Positions 1 to 9,338 are shown, counted from the stretch's first letter. The stretch: DNA of 64,000 nucleotides from Balneola sp. (GCA_002696035.1 NZQV01000026.1:434001-498000); one strand, 5' to 3'. Notes: generated by a model from the letters alone, not told the origin. Program-made: numbers and translations.

Positions 1-1627
1 GCGCATACAAGTGAGTTAGGCCCAATGGTGAACGGTAATTTACGCCTGCTTCACGCGATTCCTGCATGATCTCCTTCACCGGTTCTACAAAATCAGGGTT
101 ATTGGTGAAGGTCATTTTGAGCCATTCTTCAGCAATTTCTTCGGAACTCAGGCTGTGATTCCAGGCCAGTCGCCCAAAAGCATACCAGCTCGACTGCACA
201 AAAGGATGTCCGGTCCAGTTTCGGTCGGTACCCAGGTTTACAACGCCAGCAATTCCTGTGTGTTCATAATCAAAAACTTCACCGGAAATAACGTTGGCTA
301 CGGTTGAGCCTTCCCCCTTGGCATAAGTATCAAGGTTCAGGGCTTCTGTAAACAGCGGTCCCTGATAGGCGAGGTGCGTATTGAATCCAAAATATTCCTG
401 GGTGATCTGAAGTTCCAGCATAGTGTTGGTATTTGGAAGAGCTCCAAAAAGTGGAGAAAAAGGCTCGCGGGGCTGGAAGTCGATCGGGCCGTTTTTGACT
501 TGAAGTAAAACATTGTCGTTGAAATCACCGTCCTGAGGTACAAATTCATCATAAGCCTCCCGAAAGCGATCGTACTGTTCTGGGCTGTATACAAAAGCAC
601 GCCAGATCAATAATCCGCCATGGGGTTCAACGGCTTCGGCCAGCATATTAGCGCCCTCAGCATGGGTTCGGTTGTACTTAAAAGGACCGGGTTCGCCTTC
701 AGAATCAGCCTTCACCAAAAACCCGCCGAAGTCAGGAATGCGGTCATAAATTTCAGAAGCTTTGTCGGCCCACCATTTTCGAACGTCAGGATCTAGTGGG
801 TCCGCAGTTTCAAGGTTCCCGACTTCCATGGGCGATTGAAAATTCACCGAGATATATACTTGAATTCCATATGGACGGAAAATATCAGCGAGTACTGCGA
901 TCTTTTCAATAAAATCATCTTGTAGAATTCGAGGGTCGGCATTCACGTTATTCAAAACAGTGCCGTTGATTCCCATGGAAGAATTCAGGCGGGCATAATC
1001 GGTATACCGGGGATCGCGATAATCAGGCAGCGTGCCCCAGTCCCAGAGAGAAAGTCCGGCATAGCCTCGTTCTACAAGACGATTCAGGTTATCCCAATGG
1101 TTAAGAATTCTGTTCTCTATCTTTGGAGCTTCAGCAACTTCAAGGCTGCTGATATCTTTATGGGTTTGCAGATTCCTTAAAAATGCGAAGGTGCCATAAA
1201 GCACTCCGATGTCTGTCTTACCTGTTACTACCGTTACATTCTTGCCATCAACTTGAAGAGACTTGATCACATAGCCTTCTTGATTGATCTTCTGTAAAAG
1301 CGGTTCCAATTCATTACCAAAAAAAGAAGACAACTCGTCCGCTGTTCCCACTAATAATGAGCCATCCTGAATCGCAGAGTTGAAATGAACATCAGCAGCA
1401 AGTAAGCCGCCAAGTCCTTTTTCTAACTCACTTTTAATAGCCTGAAGTGTTGGAGAGGTTCCTTTTATATAAACGGACTGAATATGGCTTCGGTAAGATT
1501 CCAGTAACTGTTCATTGGAAACTTTTTCGTACCTAAGCCAGGCGCGGTAACCGTCCTCAGCAAAAAGAGCAAACGGGGATAGCCAGAATAGGAGCAGTAG
1601 AAGATAGGTTAGTGAAGTTCGTTTCAT
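1..1627 (-). CDS. Alpha-glucuronidase, GH67 family (3' end cut by window edge)
   Basis: A secreted or periplasmic glycosidase that removes (4-O-methyl)glucuronic acid from the ends of xylan-derived oligosaccharides. The gene reads leftward from an ATG at 1627 and stays open to base 1, giving 542 codons. The first 23 residues form a signal peptide ending in ALFA. An N-terminal beta/alpha domain is followed by the catalytic barrel. The GH67 signatures NRILNHWDNLNR, KADSEGEPGP and GPIDFQPREP are all present. By family alignment the general acid is E310, and D383 and E411 are the activating pair; their spacing (73 and 28 residues) equals that known for the family. It starts 1 nt after the stop of the upstream SDR gene, so the two are surely one transcript. 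The remaining C-terminal domain lies outside the window. Family assignment is very secure. Confidence 0.95.
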   Translation of the reverse strand, partial: MKRTSLTYLLLLLFWLSPFALFAEDGYRAWLRYEKVSNEQLLESYRSHIQSVYIKGTSPTLQAIKSELEKGLGGLLAADVHFNSAIQDGSLLVGTADELSSFFGNELEPLLQKINQEGYVIKSLQVDGKNVTVVTGKTDIGVLYGTFAFLRNLQTHKDISSLEVAEAPKIENRILNHWDNLNRLVERGYAGLSLWDWGTLPDYRDPRYTDYARLNSSMGINGTVLNNVNADPRILQDDFIEKIAVLADIFRPYGIQVYISVNFQSPMEVGNLETADPLDPDVRKWWADKASEIYDRIPDFGGFLVKADSEGEPGPFKYNRTHAEGANMLAEAVEPHGGLLIWRAFVYSPEQYDRFREAYDEFVPQDGDFNDNVLLQVKNGPIDFQPREPFSPLFGALPNTNTMLELQITQEYFGFNTHLAYQGPLFTEALNLDTYAKGEGSTVANVISGEVFDYEHTGIAGVVNLGTDRNWTGHPFVQSSWYAFGRLAWNHSLSSEEIAEEWLKMTFTNNPDFVEPVKEIMQESREAGVNYRSPLGLTHLYA

Positions 1628-1628
1628 A

Positions 1629-2390
1629 TTAAAATCCAATTGAGTTTCCGCCATCTACAGGCAGGTTTACGCCGGTAACGAATTTGGCGGCATCGGATGC
1701 AAGGTATACGGCCGCATAAGCTACATCTTCAGGTTGCCCCAGTTTATTCATAGGAGTTCTTTTTAGCACACGATCGCGTCGGTCGTTATCTGCATCAAAT
1801 GCCTTGCGGAGCATGGGCGAGTCGATGAAACCCGGTGCGATGGCATTCACCCGTATTCCTTTTCCGGAGAGGTCAACGGCGAGAGAGCGAGTCATCCCCA
1901 AAACCCCTGTTTTTGAAGTGGTATAAGCCGTTACATCAGTGATGCCATAAATGGCCGCCATGGAAGTAATGTTAATGATGGATCCGGACTTGCGTGTAAG
2001 CATGTGTTTTGCTACTTCGCGAGTGAGTGAGAAAAGTCCGTTTACGTTGGTCTGAATGATGTGATTGAATTCTTCGTCGGTAACTTCGGTGAGCGGTTTC
2101 TTCATATTGATACCGGCGTTATTTACCAGGATATCAATAGCTCCGTATTTCGATTCTATTCCCTGAACAAAGGAAGGAAGTTTGTCTAACTCGGTGACAT
2201 CATTTACAATGTAATGGACATTATCGCCAAGTTTGTCGGCAGCCTCTTTTAAAACGTCTTCTCTTCGACCAGTGATTATTACGGTGGCACCGGCTTCTAT
2301 GAATGCTTTGGTAATGCCATGCCCAAGCCCCGTTCCGCCTCCGGTTACAATGGCTAATTTGTTATTAAGTGAAAAGAGATCTGAAGCCAT
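1629..2390 (-). CDS. SDR-family oxidoreductase, probably sugar-acid (mannonate/gluconate-type) dehydrogenase
   Basis: A 253-residue classical short-chain dehydrogenase. The cofactor motif TGGGTGLG lies at residues 16-23, NNAG at 90-93, and the catalytic set is S143, Y156 and K160 (YTTSK). The C-terminal PVDGG motif is typical of the KduD/gluconate 5-dehydrogenase branch. It is the first gene of a two-gene unit with the alpha-glucuronidase, separated by 1 nt. A role in oxidising or reducing a glucuronate-derived sugar acid (fructuronate/mannonate step) is therefore the best inference. The sequence alone cannot name the substrate. The ATG at 2390 is the only reasonable start. A promoter should lie in the 310-bp gap upstream. 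Confidence 0.85.
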   Translation of the reverse strand: MASDLFSLNNKLAIVTGGGTGLGHGITKAFIEAGATVIITGRREDVLKEAADKLGDNVHYIVNDVTELDKLPSFVQGIESKYGAIDILVNNAGINMKKPLTEVTDEEFNHIIQTNVNGLFSLTREVAKHMLTRKSGSIINITSMAAIYGITDVTAYTTSKTGVLGMTRSLAVDLSGKGIRVNAIAPGFIDSPMLRKAFDADNDRRDRVLKRTPMNKLGQPEDVAYAAVYLASDAAKFVTGVNLPVDGGNSIGF

Positions 2391-2700
2391 GAAATGCTTG
2401 TGTGGTTTTAATTATAAATTTGCGCAATCTAATAGTATGTAGATCAAGGGTGATGAATAAAAAAGATTTCAGGCTATTGAAATAAATATCTGCCTACAGA
2501 TCCTCGATCCTTTGAAATGCCATGCATAGCATAGGCTAAGGTACGCTTTTAAAATTGATATGAGTGAATAATTTATGATAGGCCAATATATTTAAAACGG
2601 CGAAATAATGAAAAATATATGAGCAATATTTACTTCATATGAAAGCAAATTTTGCTCATAATTGGTTAGCTATGAATGTAAGCGTAAACGGAAAGTGTGA
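2391..2700. other. 310-bp intergenic region upstream of the glucuronate operon
   Basis: No credible coding frame was seen. It must hold the promoter of the SDR/alpha-glucuronidase unit. Near its right end it carries a hairpin (2618-2660) suited to end the sugar dehydrogenase transcript. It also carries a degenerate LacI-like half site (TGTAAGCG, 2677-2684) that resembles the left half of the perfect operator at 57130. Confidence 0.6.
2618..2660 (-). terminator. Hairpin downstream of the sugar dehydrogenase gene
   Basis: Two 14-nt arms (2618-2631 and 2647-2660) are complementary with a single mismatch around a 15-nt loop, 40-80 nt beyond the stop of the 2701-4395 gene. The stem is A+T rich, so termination is plausible but not certain; an operator function is the alternative. 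Confidence 0.4.
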
Positions 2701-4395
2701 CTATTTGATCAGCATCATTTTACGAGTGAGTTCAACGGTACCGGTTTTCAGGCGGTAAATATACATGCCACTGGGCAGGTTCTGGGCATTAAAGCGTACT
2801 TCATGAGAGCCTGCAGCCTGGTAGCCATTTACTAATTCCTGAACTTCTCTTCCCAGCATATCAAATACGTTCAGTGATACTTTGCCACTTGTTGGTAATT
2901 CAAAACTGATGGATGTAGAAGGGTTGAAAGGATTTGGATAATTTTGACTCAATTCAATAGAATGGGCTATTCCTTCTCCCGCCCGTTCTGTAGTTGTTGA
3001 ATTCTGAGGAAATGTGATCTCCCAGATCTGAGTTGAACGGGCATCATCCCACGGGGAGGGATTGTTAAGCCACGAATTTGTGAATTCCATTACATAAATT
3101 TTATTCTCAATGATTTCGGAGTCAATGGGATTCAAAAAACCCTGAGCTATACGGGTGCTTTGCATTGTAAAGGTATCTCCGGATGCTGTTAACTCAAGGT
3201 GAAGTAGATCTTCGCCCGGGTCGTTCATGTGCTGAAGTAAAAACGCGCCGTCGTTGCCGCCTGTAAATGCGAGTACAAATCCATCACCGGTATAATCTCC
3301 AATAAGGGCACTGTCTGAGTCGAAAACCAGGCCAAGAGAAGACCGGTGTGCTGTAAAAGAGCTGATGGCGGTGTCTTGTTCGGAAGCGTCAAAAACTTCT
3401 CCGGTGTTGGCGTCTTTGTAGTTTACGCCATCGGGGCCGTAATTCAGGATCGGTTCAACAAACTCTATTCCTTGTGGTGGCGCAGGGTAATCGGGATCAT
3501 TGTAAAAGATCTCAGAGCGGGAATCGGTGGTAAGGAGCATGTCTTCGGAAGGATCGTAATCGTCAAATTGCATAGGCGTATCGTTGCCTCCTATTCGCCA
3601 TGGAAATCCATAATGCTTTCCTTCTTGCAGCCAGTTGAATTCACCCGGATCATCTCGTTCACCGGCATTATCGGCTGAAAAGAGGCGGCCTTCTCCGTCA
3701 AAGTTCAACCCAAAACTATTTCTGGTTCCCTCGGCATGAATAAAGCCATTTTCCTGAAGATAATTAAGGTCGTCTTCAAGATACAGGCCGACAGAATCAG
3801 TAGGAATTTTAAGAATTTTAGCCGTTAAGGCAGTTTCTCTGAGGCCGGGATACTTTCCATCTACTGATTGTACCTCTCCATGATCGGTGCGCGAACCACT
3901 GTTGATGTACGCATATTTATTGTCAGGACTGAGCACAACTTCATTCATGATGTGATCAAAATCAGTATTGCTAAGTGGGTAAGGGGCCATTTCTGCAATA
4001 GTGATCCACTCCCAGTTTCCATCCTCATCTGCTATTCCCTTTTTCAGGAACGAGGTATTGGTGGCGTCTTCCTCATTTTTCACATTCCCTACAATAAAAA
4101 AATGGCCTTCGTCAGAAATATCCAGTCCCTGTACGTCTTCAAGGCTGTGATCGTCTACGGTCTGTAGGGTTGTAGTGCTGCCGCTTTCAATATCAACACG
4201 AACTACATTCCCATCTTGCGTGATGAGGTATAAATTTCCGTCAACAGGATTATGGGAGAGTTTTACAGCAGCAAAAGGAGTTTCAGTTACTGACCTCATG
4301 GTTAGTTCTGAATCCGAAAGTTGAGGATCTTGAGCTGAGACTGTTTGAATTGTGAAAAGAAATAGAAACCCGAGTAGTAACTTATATTTAAACAT
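2701..4395 (-). CDS. Secreted PQQ-dependent sugar dehydrogenase-like beta-propeller with T9SS sorting domain
   Basis: A 564-residue exported protein. The chosen start is the ATG at 4395, which gives a clean signal peptide ending in VSAQ; an in-frame TTG lies three codons earlier at 4404. The body resembles glucose/sorbosone dehydrogenases, soluble PQQ enzymes with a six-bladed propeller. It contains the characteristic RNSFGLNF and SADNAGERDDPGEFN segments and a GFPWRIGG turn. The last 80 or so residues are a type IX secretion A-type sorting domain ([11 protein letters not shown], then a beta-rich fold ending in KMMLIK). This predicts transport across the outer membrane and surface attachment or release. 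The gene stands alone. Substrate is unknown, and use of PQQ is family knowledge rather than something visible here. Confidence 0.8.
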   Translation of the reverse strand: MFKYKLLLGFLFLFTIQTVSAQDPQLSDSELTMRSVTETPFAAVKLSHNPVDGNLYLITQDGNVVRVDIESGSTTTLQTVDDHSLEDVQGLDISDEGHFFIVGNVKNEEDATNTSFLKKGIADEDGNWEWITIAEMAPYPLSNTDFDHIMNEVVLSPDNKYAYINSGSRTDHGEVQSVDGKYPGLRETALTAKILKIPTDSVGLYLEDDLNYLQENGFIHAEGTRNSFGLNFDGEGRLFSADNAGERDDPGEFNWLQEGKHYGFPWRIGGNDTPMQFDDYDPSEDMLLTTDSRSEIFYNDPDYPAPPQGIEFVEPILNYGPDGVNYKDANTGEVFDASEQDTAISSFTAHRSSLGLVFDSDSALIGDYTGDGFVLAFTGGNDGAFLLQHMNDPGEDLLHLELTASGDTFTMQSTRIAQGFLNPIDSEIIENKIYVMEFTNSWLNNPSPWDDARSTQIWEITFPQNSTTTERAGEGIAHSIELSQNYPNPFNPSTSISFELPTSGKVSLNVFDMLGREVQELVNGYQAAGSHEVRFNAQNLPSGMYIYRLKTGTVELTRKMMLIK

Positions 4396-4590
4396 ATTTG
4401 GCAAATGAGTGATTGATTGCCAAAAAGAAACCGCATTTAATTCAAAAGAGCAAAAAGAGAAAAATATTGCGCAAATAAAATTATACAGTTAAACATAATC
4501 GGTTTATATGCCCGTTAGAGCCGTAATTACAGAAATATTTCCTGCGCAAATTCACTGCTTTCTTTCCCGCATTATGTAATAATAATTTAA

Positions 4591-5841
4591 CTACCTGCCT
4601 TGTACGCGCTTTCTCAACGTCATACTGGTTTTATAGGTTTTGCCATCGCGGATCAAATGGAGTTCCATATCTTGTCCTTCTTTGTACTCTCGCATCAGGG
4701 CCCATGCATGCATTTCGCTGGTTACGCGTTCCTCGCCAATTTCAACGATGACGTCGCCGGGCATAATGCCGCATTCGTAGGCAGGGCCACTTTTATTCAC
4801 TTCGGTTACAAAAAGCCCAAGTACACGGGGTATGTTGGGGTATTTCATGATCAGGTTTCGGGTAACGGGGGTAAATTTCATGCCGGGATCGTAGTCCAGC
4901 GAGACTGAGCCTGATTCTTTTAATTGGCCAATAATTTTTTGTACCCGATTACTGGGAATGGCAAAACCGAGGCCCACAAAGCCATTACTGGTGCCGCCGG
5001 TAAAAATAAAAGTATTAACCCCCATTACTTCTCCATTGCTGTTCACAAGCGGTCCGCCGGAATTACCGCGGTTGATAGCAGCATCCGTTTGGATCATTTC
5101 CACATATACCCGTGGATCCTGAGGGTCGGGCCGGAAATCACGCTCTTTGGCGCTAACCACGCCAACAGTTACAGAAGGCTGCCCGTCTGCAAAAAGCCCA
5201 AACGGGTTTCCCATGGCGATGGTCCATTCACCCACCATAATTTCATCGGAATCAGCAAAATTTACATGAGGGAATGTTTTACGGTCATCGCTTTCTATTT
5301 GCAACAACGAAAGGTCAGCCAGTTCATCGGAGCCAATAAGCTTAGCTTCATACTGATTACCGTCTGAAAGGGCCACCATAATGGTTTTGGAATTTTTGCT
5401 GGCAACATGTTCGTTGGTTACCACAAGGCCATCTTCACTTATGATGAACCCCGACCCCACACTTTGCACTTCTCGCTGAATGGGAACATCAAAATAGCGG
5501 AAAAAGAAGGCGTCGAATTCCCGCTTGTAGCCTCGCTGTAGTTCAGTAACGGTGATGCTTACTACTGCCGGACCGGCTTTTTTAACGGCATTGGTGATGG
5601 CTGTTCGGCGGGAGTTGTCTATGGATGTTCCCAGAGGTTCTTGTTGTTCAGCTTCGTCTTGAATCGCAGCTGCTGATTCTTCAGTAGAGACAGAAGGTCC
5701 ATCCGGCTGATCTTTTTTGGACTGAGATCCTTCTTTTGCTACACTGTGAGAAACCGGCTGCAGGGATGATTGAGGCTCTTTGGTATCACACCCTCCCAAT
5801 AAAAGGCTAAGGAATAGAAAAATAGTAACAATTCTTGCCAT
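4591..5841 (-). CDS. HtrA/DegQ-like serine protease lipoprotein
   Basis: An envelope quality-control protease of 416 residues. The N-terminus is a lipoprotein signal with lipobox LGGC (C18), followed by a roughly 60-residue low-complexity acidic/serine linker. The trypsin-like domain has the triad H145 (TNEHVAS), D176 (DELADLS) and S261 (GNSGGP). One PDZ domain follows at about residues 300-410 (GIMPGDVIVEIG). Family members cut or refold misfolded proteins in the periplasm. Having one PDZ rather than two is DegS/HtrA1-like, while the lipid anchor replaces the usual transmembrane or free form. No operon partner is close; the response regulator gene lies 93 bp upstream. Confidence 0.92.
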   Translation of the reverse strand: MARIVTIFLFLSLLLGGCDTKEPQSSLQPVSHSVAKEGSQSKKDQPDGPSVSTEESAAAIQDEAEQQEPLGTSIDNSRRTAITNAVKKAGPAVVSITVTELQRGYKREFDAFFFRYFDVPIQREVQSVGSGFIISEDGLVVTNEHVASKNSKTIMVALSDGNQYEAKLIGSDELADLSLLQIESDDRKTFPHVNFADSDEIMVGEWTIAMGNPFGLFADGQPSVTVGVVSAKERDFRPDPQDPRVYVEMIQTDAAINRGNSGGPLVNSNGEVMGVNTFIFTGGTSNGFVGLGFAIPSNRVQKIIGQLKESGSVSLDYDPGMKFTPVTRNLIMKYPNIPRVLGLFVTEVNKSGPAYECGIMPGDVIVEIGEERVTSEMHAWALMREYKEGQDMELHLIRDGKTYKTSMTLRKRVQGR

Positions 5842-5934
5842 AGAAATAGATTTAAGCGACTAAAAACTTCATGTATATAAAACGGTTGCTTCCCTCTAAC
5901 GCTAAAAACCCCGGTGCATTGTTCACTTCCGGAA

Positions 5935-6873
5935 TTACATATTCTTGTACAAACGCCAGAGAATGGTGCCCATGTTCATCATTAGCAGGGAGGTCATTTT
6001 ATATTCTTTACTGGTAAAAACCCGCGTGCGTTTTAAAACTACGAATCCAAAAAGGGGAGTTTTGGGAGGGATCTTCATTTTATTTTTAATGAGTTCCTTT
6101 TCTGTGAGGGCAAACAAAGGGATTCCAATTTCTGCAGTCAGCCTTTCTTGTTTGGATACCTCACTTAAAATTCCTTTCTGAGAGTTGATGACATTATTCA
6201 CTAAGTATGGGCGTTTTTGCTCCAGCACACGCTGAAAGGTGTCTTCCTTTTTGAGCTCCTTGGGCCCGTAGCGGCGTGGCGGCTGAACGCCATTTGCCAA
6301 TAGCATCTGTACATTATCGCCGTTAATGGTCCAAAAAGATAAGTGGTCAGTTTTAAGCCGATGCCCCAGGAATTTGCACAGCTTTTGAGTAGTGGTTACA
6401 AAATCTCCGGAAGACACATCAAACATCAGTTTTTTGATGATCTCTTTTTTATCCAGAACCAGCTCTTCCGGTAATTCGGGGATCTGAACATTCGTCACCA
6501 GTTTCATCCGGATCCGCTCTGCTACTTCCTGTTTATTTTGGGTGAACAGAACTTTGTCAATAAAATCGGCTGCGCCAAGGCCGAGTGCTTTTTGCTCTTT
6601 ATCAACGGTAGGCAGGCTAGTCATGATGAGGACCGGAATATTTCTTCGTTCAGCATCCATCATCAATGCCTCAAGAAAATCAAGCCCAGACATTCCAGGC
6701 ATATGAATATCCGTCAAGATAAAATGCACAGGTTTTGAAGCTAAAATATCGATGCCTTCCTGGGCAGATTTTGCATTCAGGATGTTATACTCTTCACCCA
6801 GTAGTTTACCCATCATAATGTGGATCGGGGCGTCGTCGTCAATAACCAATAAGTTGTACTTCTCTTCTTCCAT
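5935..6873 (-). CDS. Orphan response regulator with C-terminal GAF-like domain
   Basis: A 312-residue protein. Residues 1-130 form a CheY-type receiver with the acidic pocket at DDD (12-14), phosphoacceptor D55 in LTDIHMPGMSG, and T and K in the usual later positions (MTSLP; the conserved lysine in IDKVLF). After a short helical linker, residues of about 150-310 look like a GAF-type sensor domain (ANGVQPPRR, IGIPLFAL, LFGFVVLKR). There is no DNA-binding or enzymatic output domain and no histidine kinase gene nearby. It probably works by protein-protein contact. The partner is unknown. Confidence 0.8.
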   Translation of the reverse strand: MEEEKYNLLVIDDDAPIHIMMGKLLGEEYNILNAKSAQEGIDILASKPVHFILTDIHMPGMSGLDFLEALMMDAERRNIPVLIMTSLPTVDKEQKALGLGAADFIDKVLFTQNKQEVAERIRMKLVTNVQIPELPEELVLDKKEIIKKLMFDVSSGDFVTTTQKLCKFLGHRLKTDHLSFWTINGDNVQMLLANGVQPPRRYGPKELKKEDTFQRVLEQKRPYLVNNVINSQKGILSEVSKQERLTAEIGIPLFALTEKELIKNKMKIPPKTPLFGFVVLKRTRVFTSKEYKMTSLLMMNMGTILWRLYKNM

Positions 6874-6926
6874 ATTTCCTCACTGCAATACTTCGGTACA
6901 GTATAGTAAATAACTGAAAACGAAAA

Positions 6927-7892
6927 TTATAATTGTTCTTCGCCTTCTTTTAGAACTTCTGCAAGAGCCTGTTCCAGACTTCCCTCAAACCAGGCTCCGG
7001 CCGCTTTCTGATGTCCGCCTCCATTGAACTTTCGAGCCCATTTATTCACGTCAATATCATCACTTTGAGAACGCAGACTCAATTTGATCCGGTCTCCATC
7101 TTCCCTGAAAAGCACACAAGCCTGCACGCCCTCCACGCTCAACGGATATTGCACAAAACCTTCGGTGTCTTCATTAGTAGTGTCGGTGTCTTCGAACATC
7201 TTTTGGGTGATGGCAATGGTTGCTACCTTTCCATTTGCATGTGTTGCGATGGTATCAAGCGCCATGCTCAACAGTTTGAGCTGTTTTAAAGGCCGTGAAG
7301 CGTAAATACGGTTGGTAATTTCATTTGGAGTGAAGCCACCACGATCCAGCAGATCAGCCGCAGCATGCAAGGTTGCCGGCTTTACACTGTCGAATTGGAA
7401 GGAGCCGGTGTCGGTAACCAGTCCGAGGTACATGGCTTTGGCAGCTGCCTCATCAATTTGATCGGCGTCATGCTCGGCAAAGAGCTGATAGACCAGCTCG
7501 CAGGTAGATGAAGCCGAAACCACCGATACCGATTCTTCAAAAATATCATCCGGCTGGGGATGATGATCGATCATGTAGATCGGCTTGCCAAGGTTGGTGA
7601 TCTTCTCAGCTGTTTCACCAAACCGGTGAAGGGCATTTCCATCCAGAATTACAAAAGCGTCAAAGCCTGAAAGTTTGTCTTCCGATGGTTTTTGAATGGG
7701 GAAGAAATCCTGAAGCCACTGCATGTTGCCGGGTAGTTCATCTTCATTGAAAGCGCTGACTTCGATCCCATTTTTCTGAAGCCACAGGCTGAATGCCACC
7801 TGAGAGCCAAGGCAATCCCCGTCGGGGCGCACATGTGAAAAAACAGCCACTTTTTGATGTTGTAGTATTTTTGAAATAAACTTGTTGAACAT
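6927..7892 (-). CDS. nrnA: Bifunctional oligoribonuclease/pAp phosphatase NrnA
   Basis: A DHH/DHHA1 phosphoesterase that degrades nanoRNAs of 2-5 nt and dephosphorylates 3'-phosphoadenosine 5'-phosphate in the cytoplasm. The start is set at the ATG at 7892 because GGAG sits 6 nt upstream; a longer frame begins at 7940 without a better site. Metal-binding motifs are visible: HVRPDGDCLGS near the N-terminus, the DHH signature MIDHHPQPDD, and GLVTDTGSF. The C-terminal DHHA1 part carries the substrate loop FNGGGHQKAAG. The resulting 321 residues match the family's usual length. It is divergent from thiN, with about 87 bp between the two starts for both promoters. Confidence 0.93.
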   Translation of the reverse strand: MFNKFISKILQHQKVAVFSHVRPDGDCLGSQVAFSLWLQKNGIEVSAFNEDELPGNMQWLQDFFPIQKPSEDKLSGFDAFVILDGNALHRFGETAEKITNLGKPIYMIDHHPQPDDIFEESVSVVSASSTCELVYQLFAEHDADQIDEAAAKAMYLGLVTDTGSFQFDSVKPATLHAAADLLDRGGFTPNEITNRIYASRPLKQLKLLSMALDTIATHANGKVATIAITQKMFEDTDTTNEDTEGFVQYPLSVEGVQACVLFREDGDRIKLSLRSQSDDIDVNKWARKFNGGGHQKAAGAWFEGSLEQALAEVLKEGEEQL

Positions 7893-7978
7893 AAATATCT
7901 CCATAGCATCAAAAATAGGCGAACATTGCCACAAATCCATTTATTTTAAAGGAAAAGTTATCATCCCAAAAACCAAAC

Positions 7979-8593
7979 ATGCACGCAGTTATAGTCAGTA
8001 ATGGATTCCCGCCCACCAAAGAGCTTCTTTCCACAGAGTCAGAAAATGCCCAACTGTTGATAGGCGCCGATGGCGGAGGGAACCGAATTCTCGAAAAAGG
8101 TCTCACCCCCGATCTTGTTATCGGCGATATGGATAGTTTCCAAAAGCCGGAAAATGTAGATTTTGAAGTTGTACATGACCCCGGTCAGGAAACCAATGAT
8201 CTCGAAAAAGCACTGGGACTGGCTGTGGAAAAAGGAGCCAAAACCTGCCACGTGCTTGGCGCTTTTGGGCTACGCATGGATCATTCCCTGAAAAACCTAT
8301 CGGTGATGAAGCAATTTCACCCCAAATTCGAAAAGTTGATATACAGAGATGAAGTATTCGATGCGCGCATGGTCGCAGATCAATATGCTGCCAAAGCTAA
8401 AATTGGAAAAACAGTCTCGCTATTTCCGCTATCAGGCGCAGTACATGGCATCACCACAAATGGATTGAAATATGCGCTATCCGGTGAAACGCTGGAAAAT
8501 GGCCGTCGCGATGGAACTTCGAATGAAACCAGCGCCCCTGAATTTTCCATATTTGTTGAAGAAGGCGACCTCATCTTATTTGTAGAGAGGTGA
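7979..8593 (+). CDS. thiN: Thiamine pyrophosphokinase
   Basis: Transfers pyrophosphate from ATP to thiamine to make the active cofactor thiamine diphosphate. The 204 residues fit the family. The conserved N-terminal block GADGGGNRIL and the GDMDS motif bind nucleotide and metal, and GAFGLRMDHSL is the second signature. The C-terminal third is the beta-sandwich thiamine-binding domain (VSLFPL, GLKYAL). The gene faces a PnuC-family transporter whose 3' end is 106 bp away. In Bacteroidota such transporters can carry thiamine, which fits. No TPP riboswitch was seen upstream. Confidence 0.92.
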   Translation: MHAVIVSNGFPPTKELLSTESENAQLLIGADGGGNRILEKGLTPDLVIGDMDSFQKPENVDFEVVHDPGQETNDLEKALGLAVEKGAKTCHVLGAFGLRMDHSLKNLSVMKQFHPKFEKLIYRDEVFDARMVADQYAAKAKIGKTVSLFPLSGAVHGITTNGLKYALSGETLENGRRDGTSNETSAPEFSIFVEEGDLILFVER

Positions 8594-8699
8594 TTGGGTG
8601 ATATAGTGGCGGATGATTTCATTGAGGGAGAATTCTAAGCTCTTATTCCTTTGGATACCTTTATCAATTTAGAAATTCATCCCACGCAAGATCACCAAA

Positions 8700-9338
8700 T
8701 CACCCAACAACCGCCCAGTTTTTCTCAGCCTCTTCCCGTTCTTTCAGGGAATTTCGCCAGGCAATATATCCGGCAAAAGCAAGGATAGTGAAGATCAGAA
8801 ACTGGAAGCTGGTGAGAACCAATCCCTTGTAAAAATACAGGGGGATTGAAATGAGATCGGTGATGATCCACGCGACCCAGTTTTCGAGTTTCTTACGAGC
8901 CATGAGATACATTCCGGCAATTGCGAAACAGGTAGTGGTGGCATCCCAAAAGGCCACGTCGCTGTCGGTGAAGTTATCGAGCCCATAGTAGAGGATTGTA
9001 AAAGAGCTGATCAGTATCACTACAGTGATCCAGTTTTCCCTTTTGTTGTTAACGGTGACCGGCACTTGTTTTTGAGATTCATCTTTGGGATGGATCCAGT
9101 AGTACCAGCCATACACGCTCATCACGAAATAGTAAAAATTCACGCCCATATCGGCGTATAGTTTGTACTGAAAGGCAAGGTATACATAGATCAGCACGCT
9201 GATGATGCCGGTAGGATACACCCAGATGTTTTCCTTCATCGAAAACCAGACACTTGCCAAACCGGTGGCTACAGCGATCCACTCCAGCAATGTTGTTTGA
9301 ATGATGCCGTTTATGATGCCGTCAATAATATATTCCAT
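8700..9338 (-). CDS. PnuC-family vitamin transporter (thiamine or nicotinamide riboside)
   Basis: A 212-residue membrane protein with about seven hydrophobic segments starting near residue 18, and the aromatic PnuC core SVYGWYYWIHP and ADMGVNFYYFV. PnuC proteins allow facilitated diffusion of unphosphorylated vitamin precursors, which are then trapped by a kinase. A PnuT subgroup carries thiamine and is often encoded beside thiamine pyrophosphokinase. The convergent thiN gene next door favours thiamine here, but the two genes are not co-transcribed and no TPP riboswitch fits in the 84-bp upstream gap. Nicotinamide riboside remains possible. The ATG at 9338 was chosen because the first helix follows directly. 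Confidence 0.85.
   Translation of the reverse strand: MEYIIDGIINGIIQTTLLEWIAVATGLASVWFSMKENIWVYPTGIISVLIYVYLAFQYKLYADMGVNFYYFVMSVYGWYYWIHPKDESQKQVPVTVNNKRENWITVVILISSFTILYYGLDNFTDSDVAFWDATTTCFAIAGMYLMARKKLENWVAWIITDLISIPLYFYKGLVLTSFQFLIFTILAFAGYIAWRNSLKEREEAEKNWAVVG

Noticed and set aside
2677-2690. Possible second LacI-type operator (TGTAAGCGTAAACG)
   Set aside because: Only the left half fits; 10 of 14 positions match the perfect site at 57130 and it lies 287 bp from the next start, so it is reported only as a remark.
7649-7912. 87-codon frame overlapping nrnA on the same strand
   Set aside because: It is an alternative frame of nrnA, whose product matches its family fully.
8591-8706. Inverted GGGTGAT/ATCACC pair between thiN and the transporter as a terminator
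   Set aside because: The arms are about 90 bp apart with mismatches, too weak to call.
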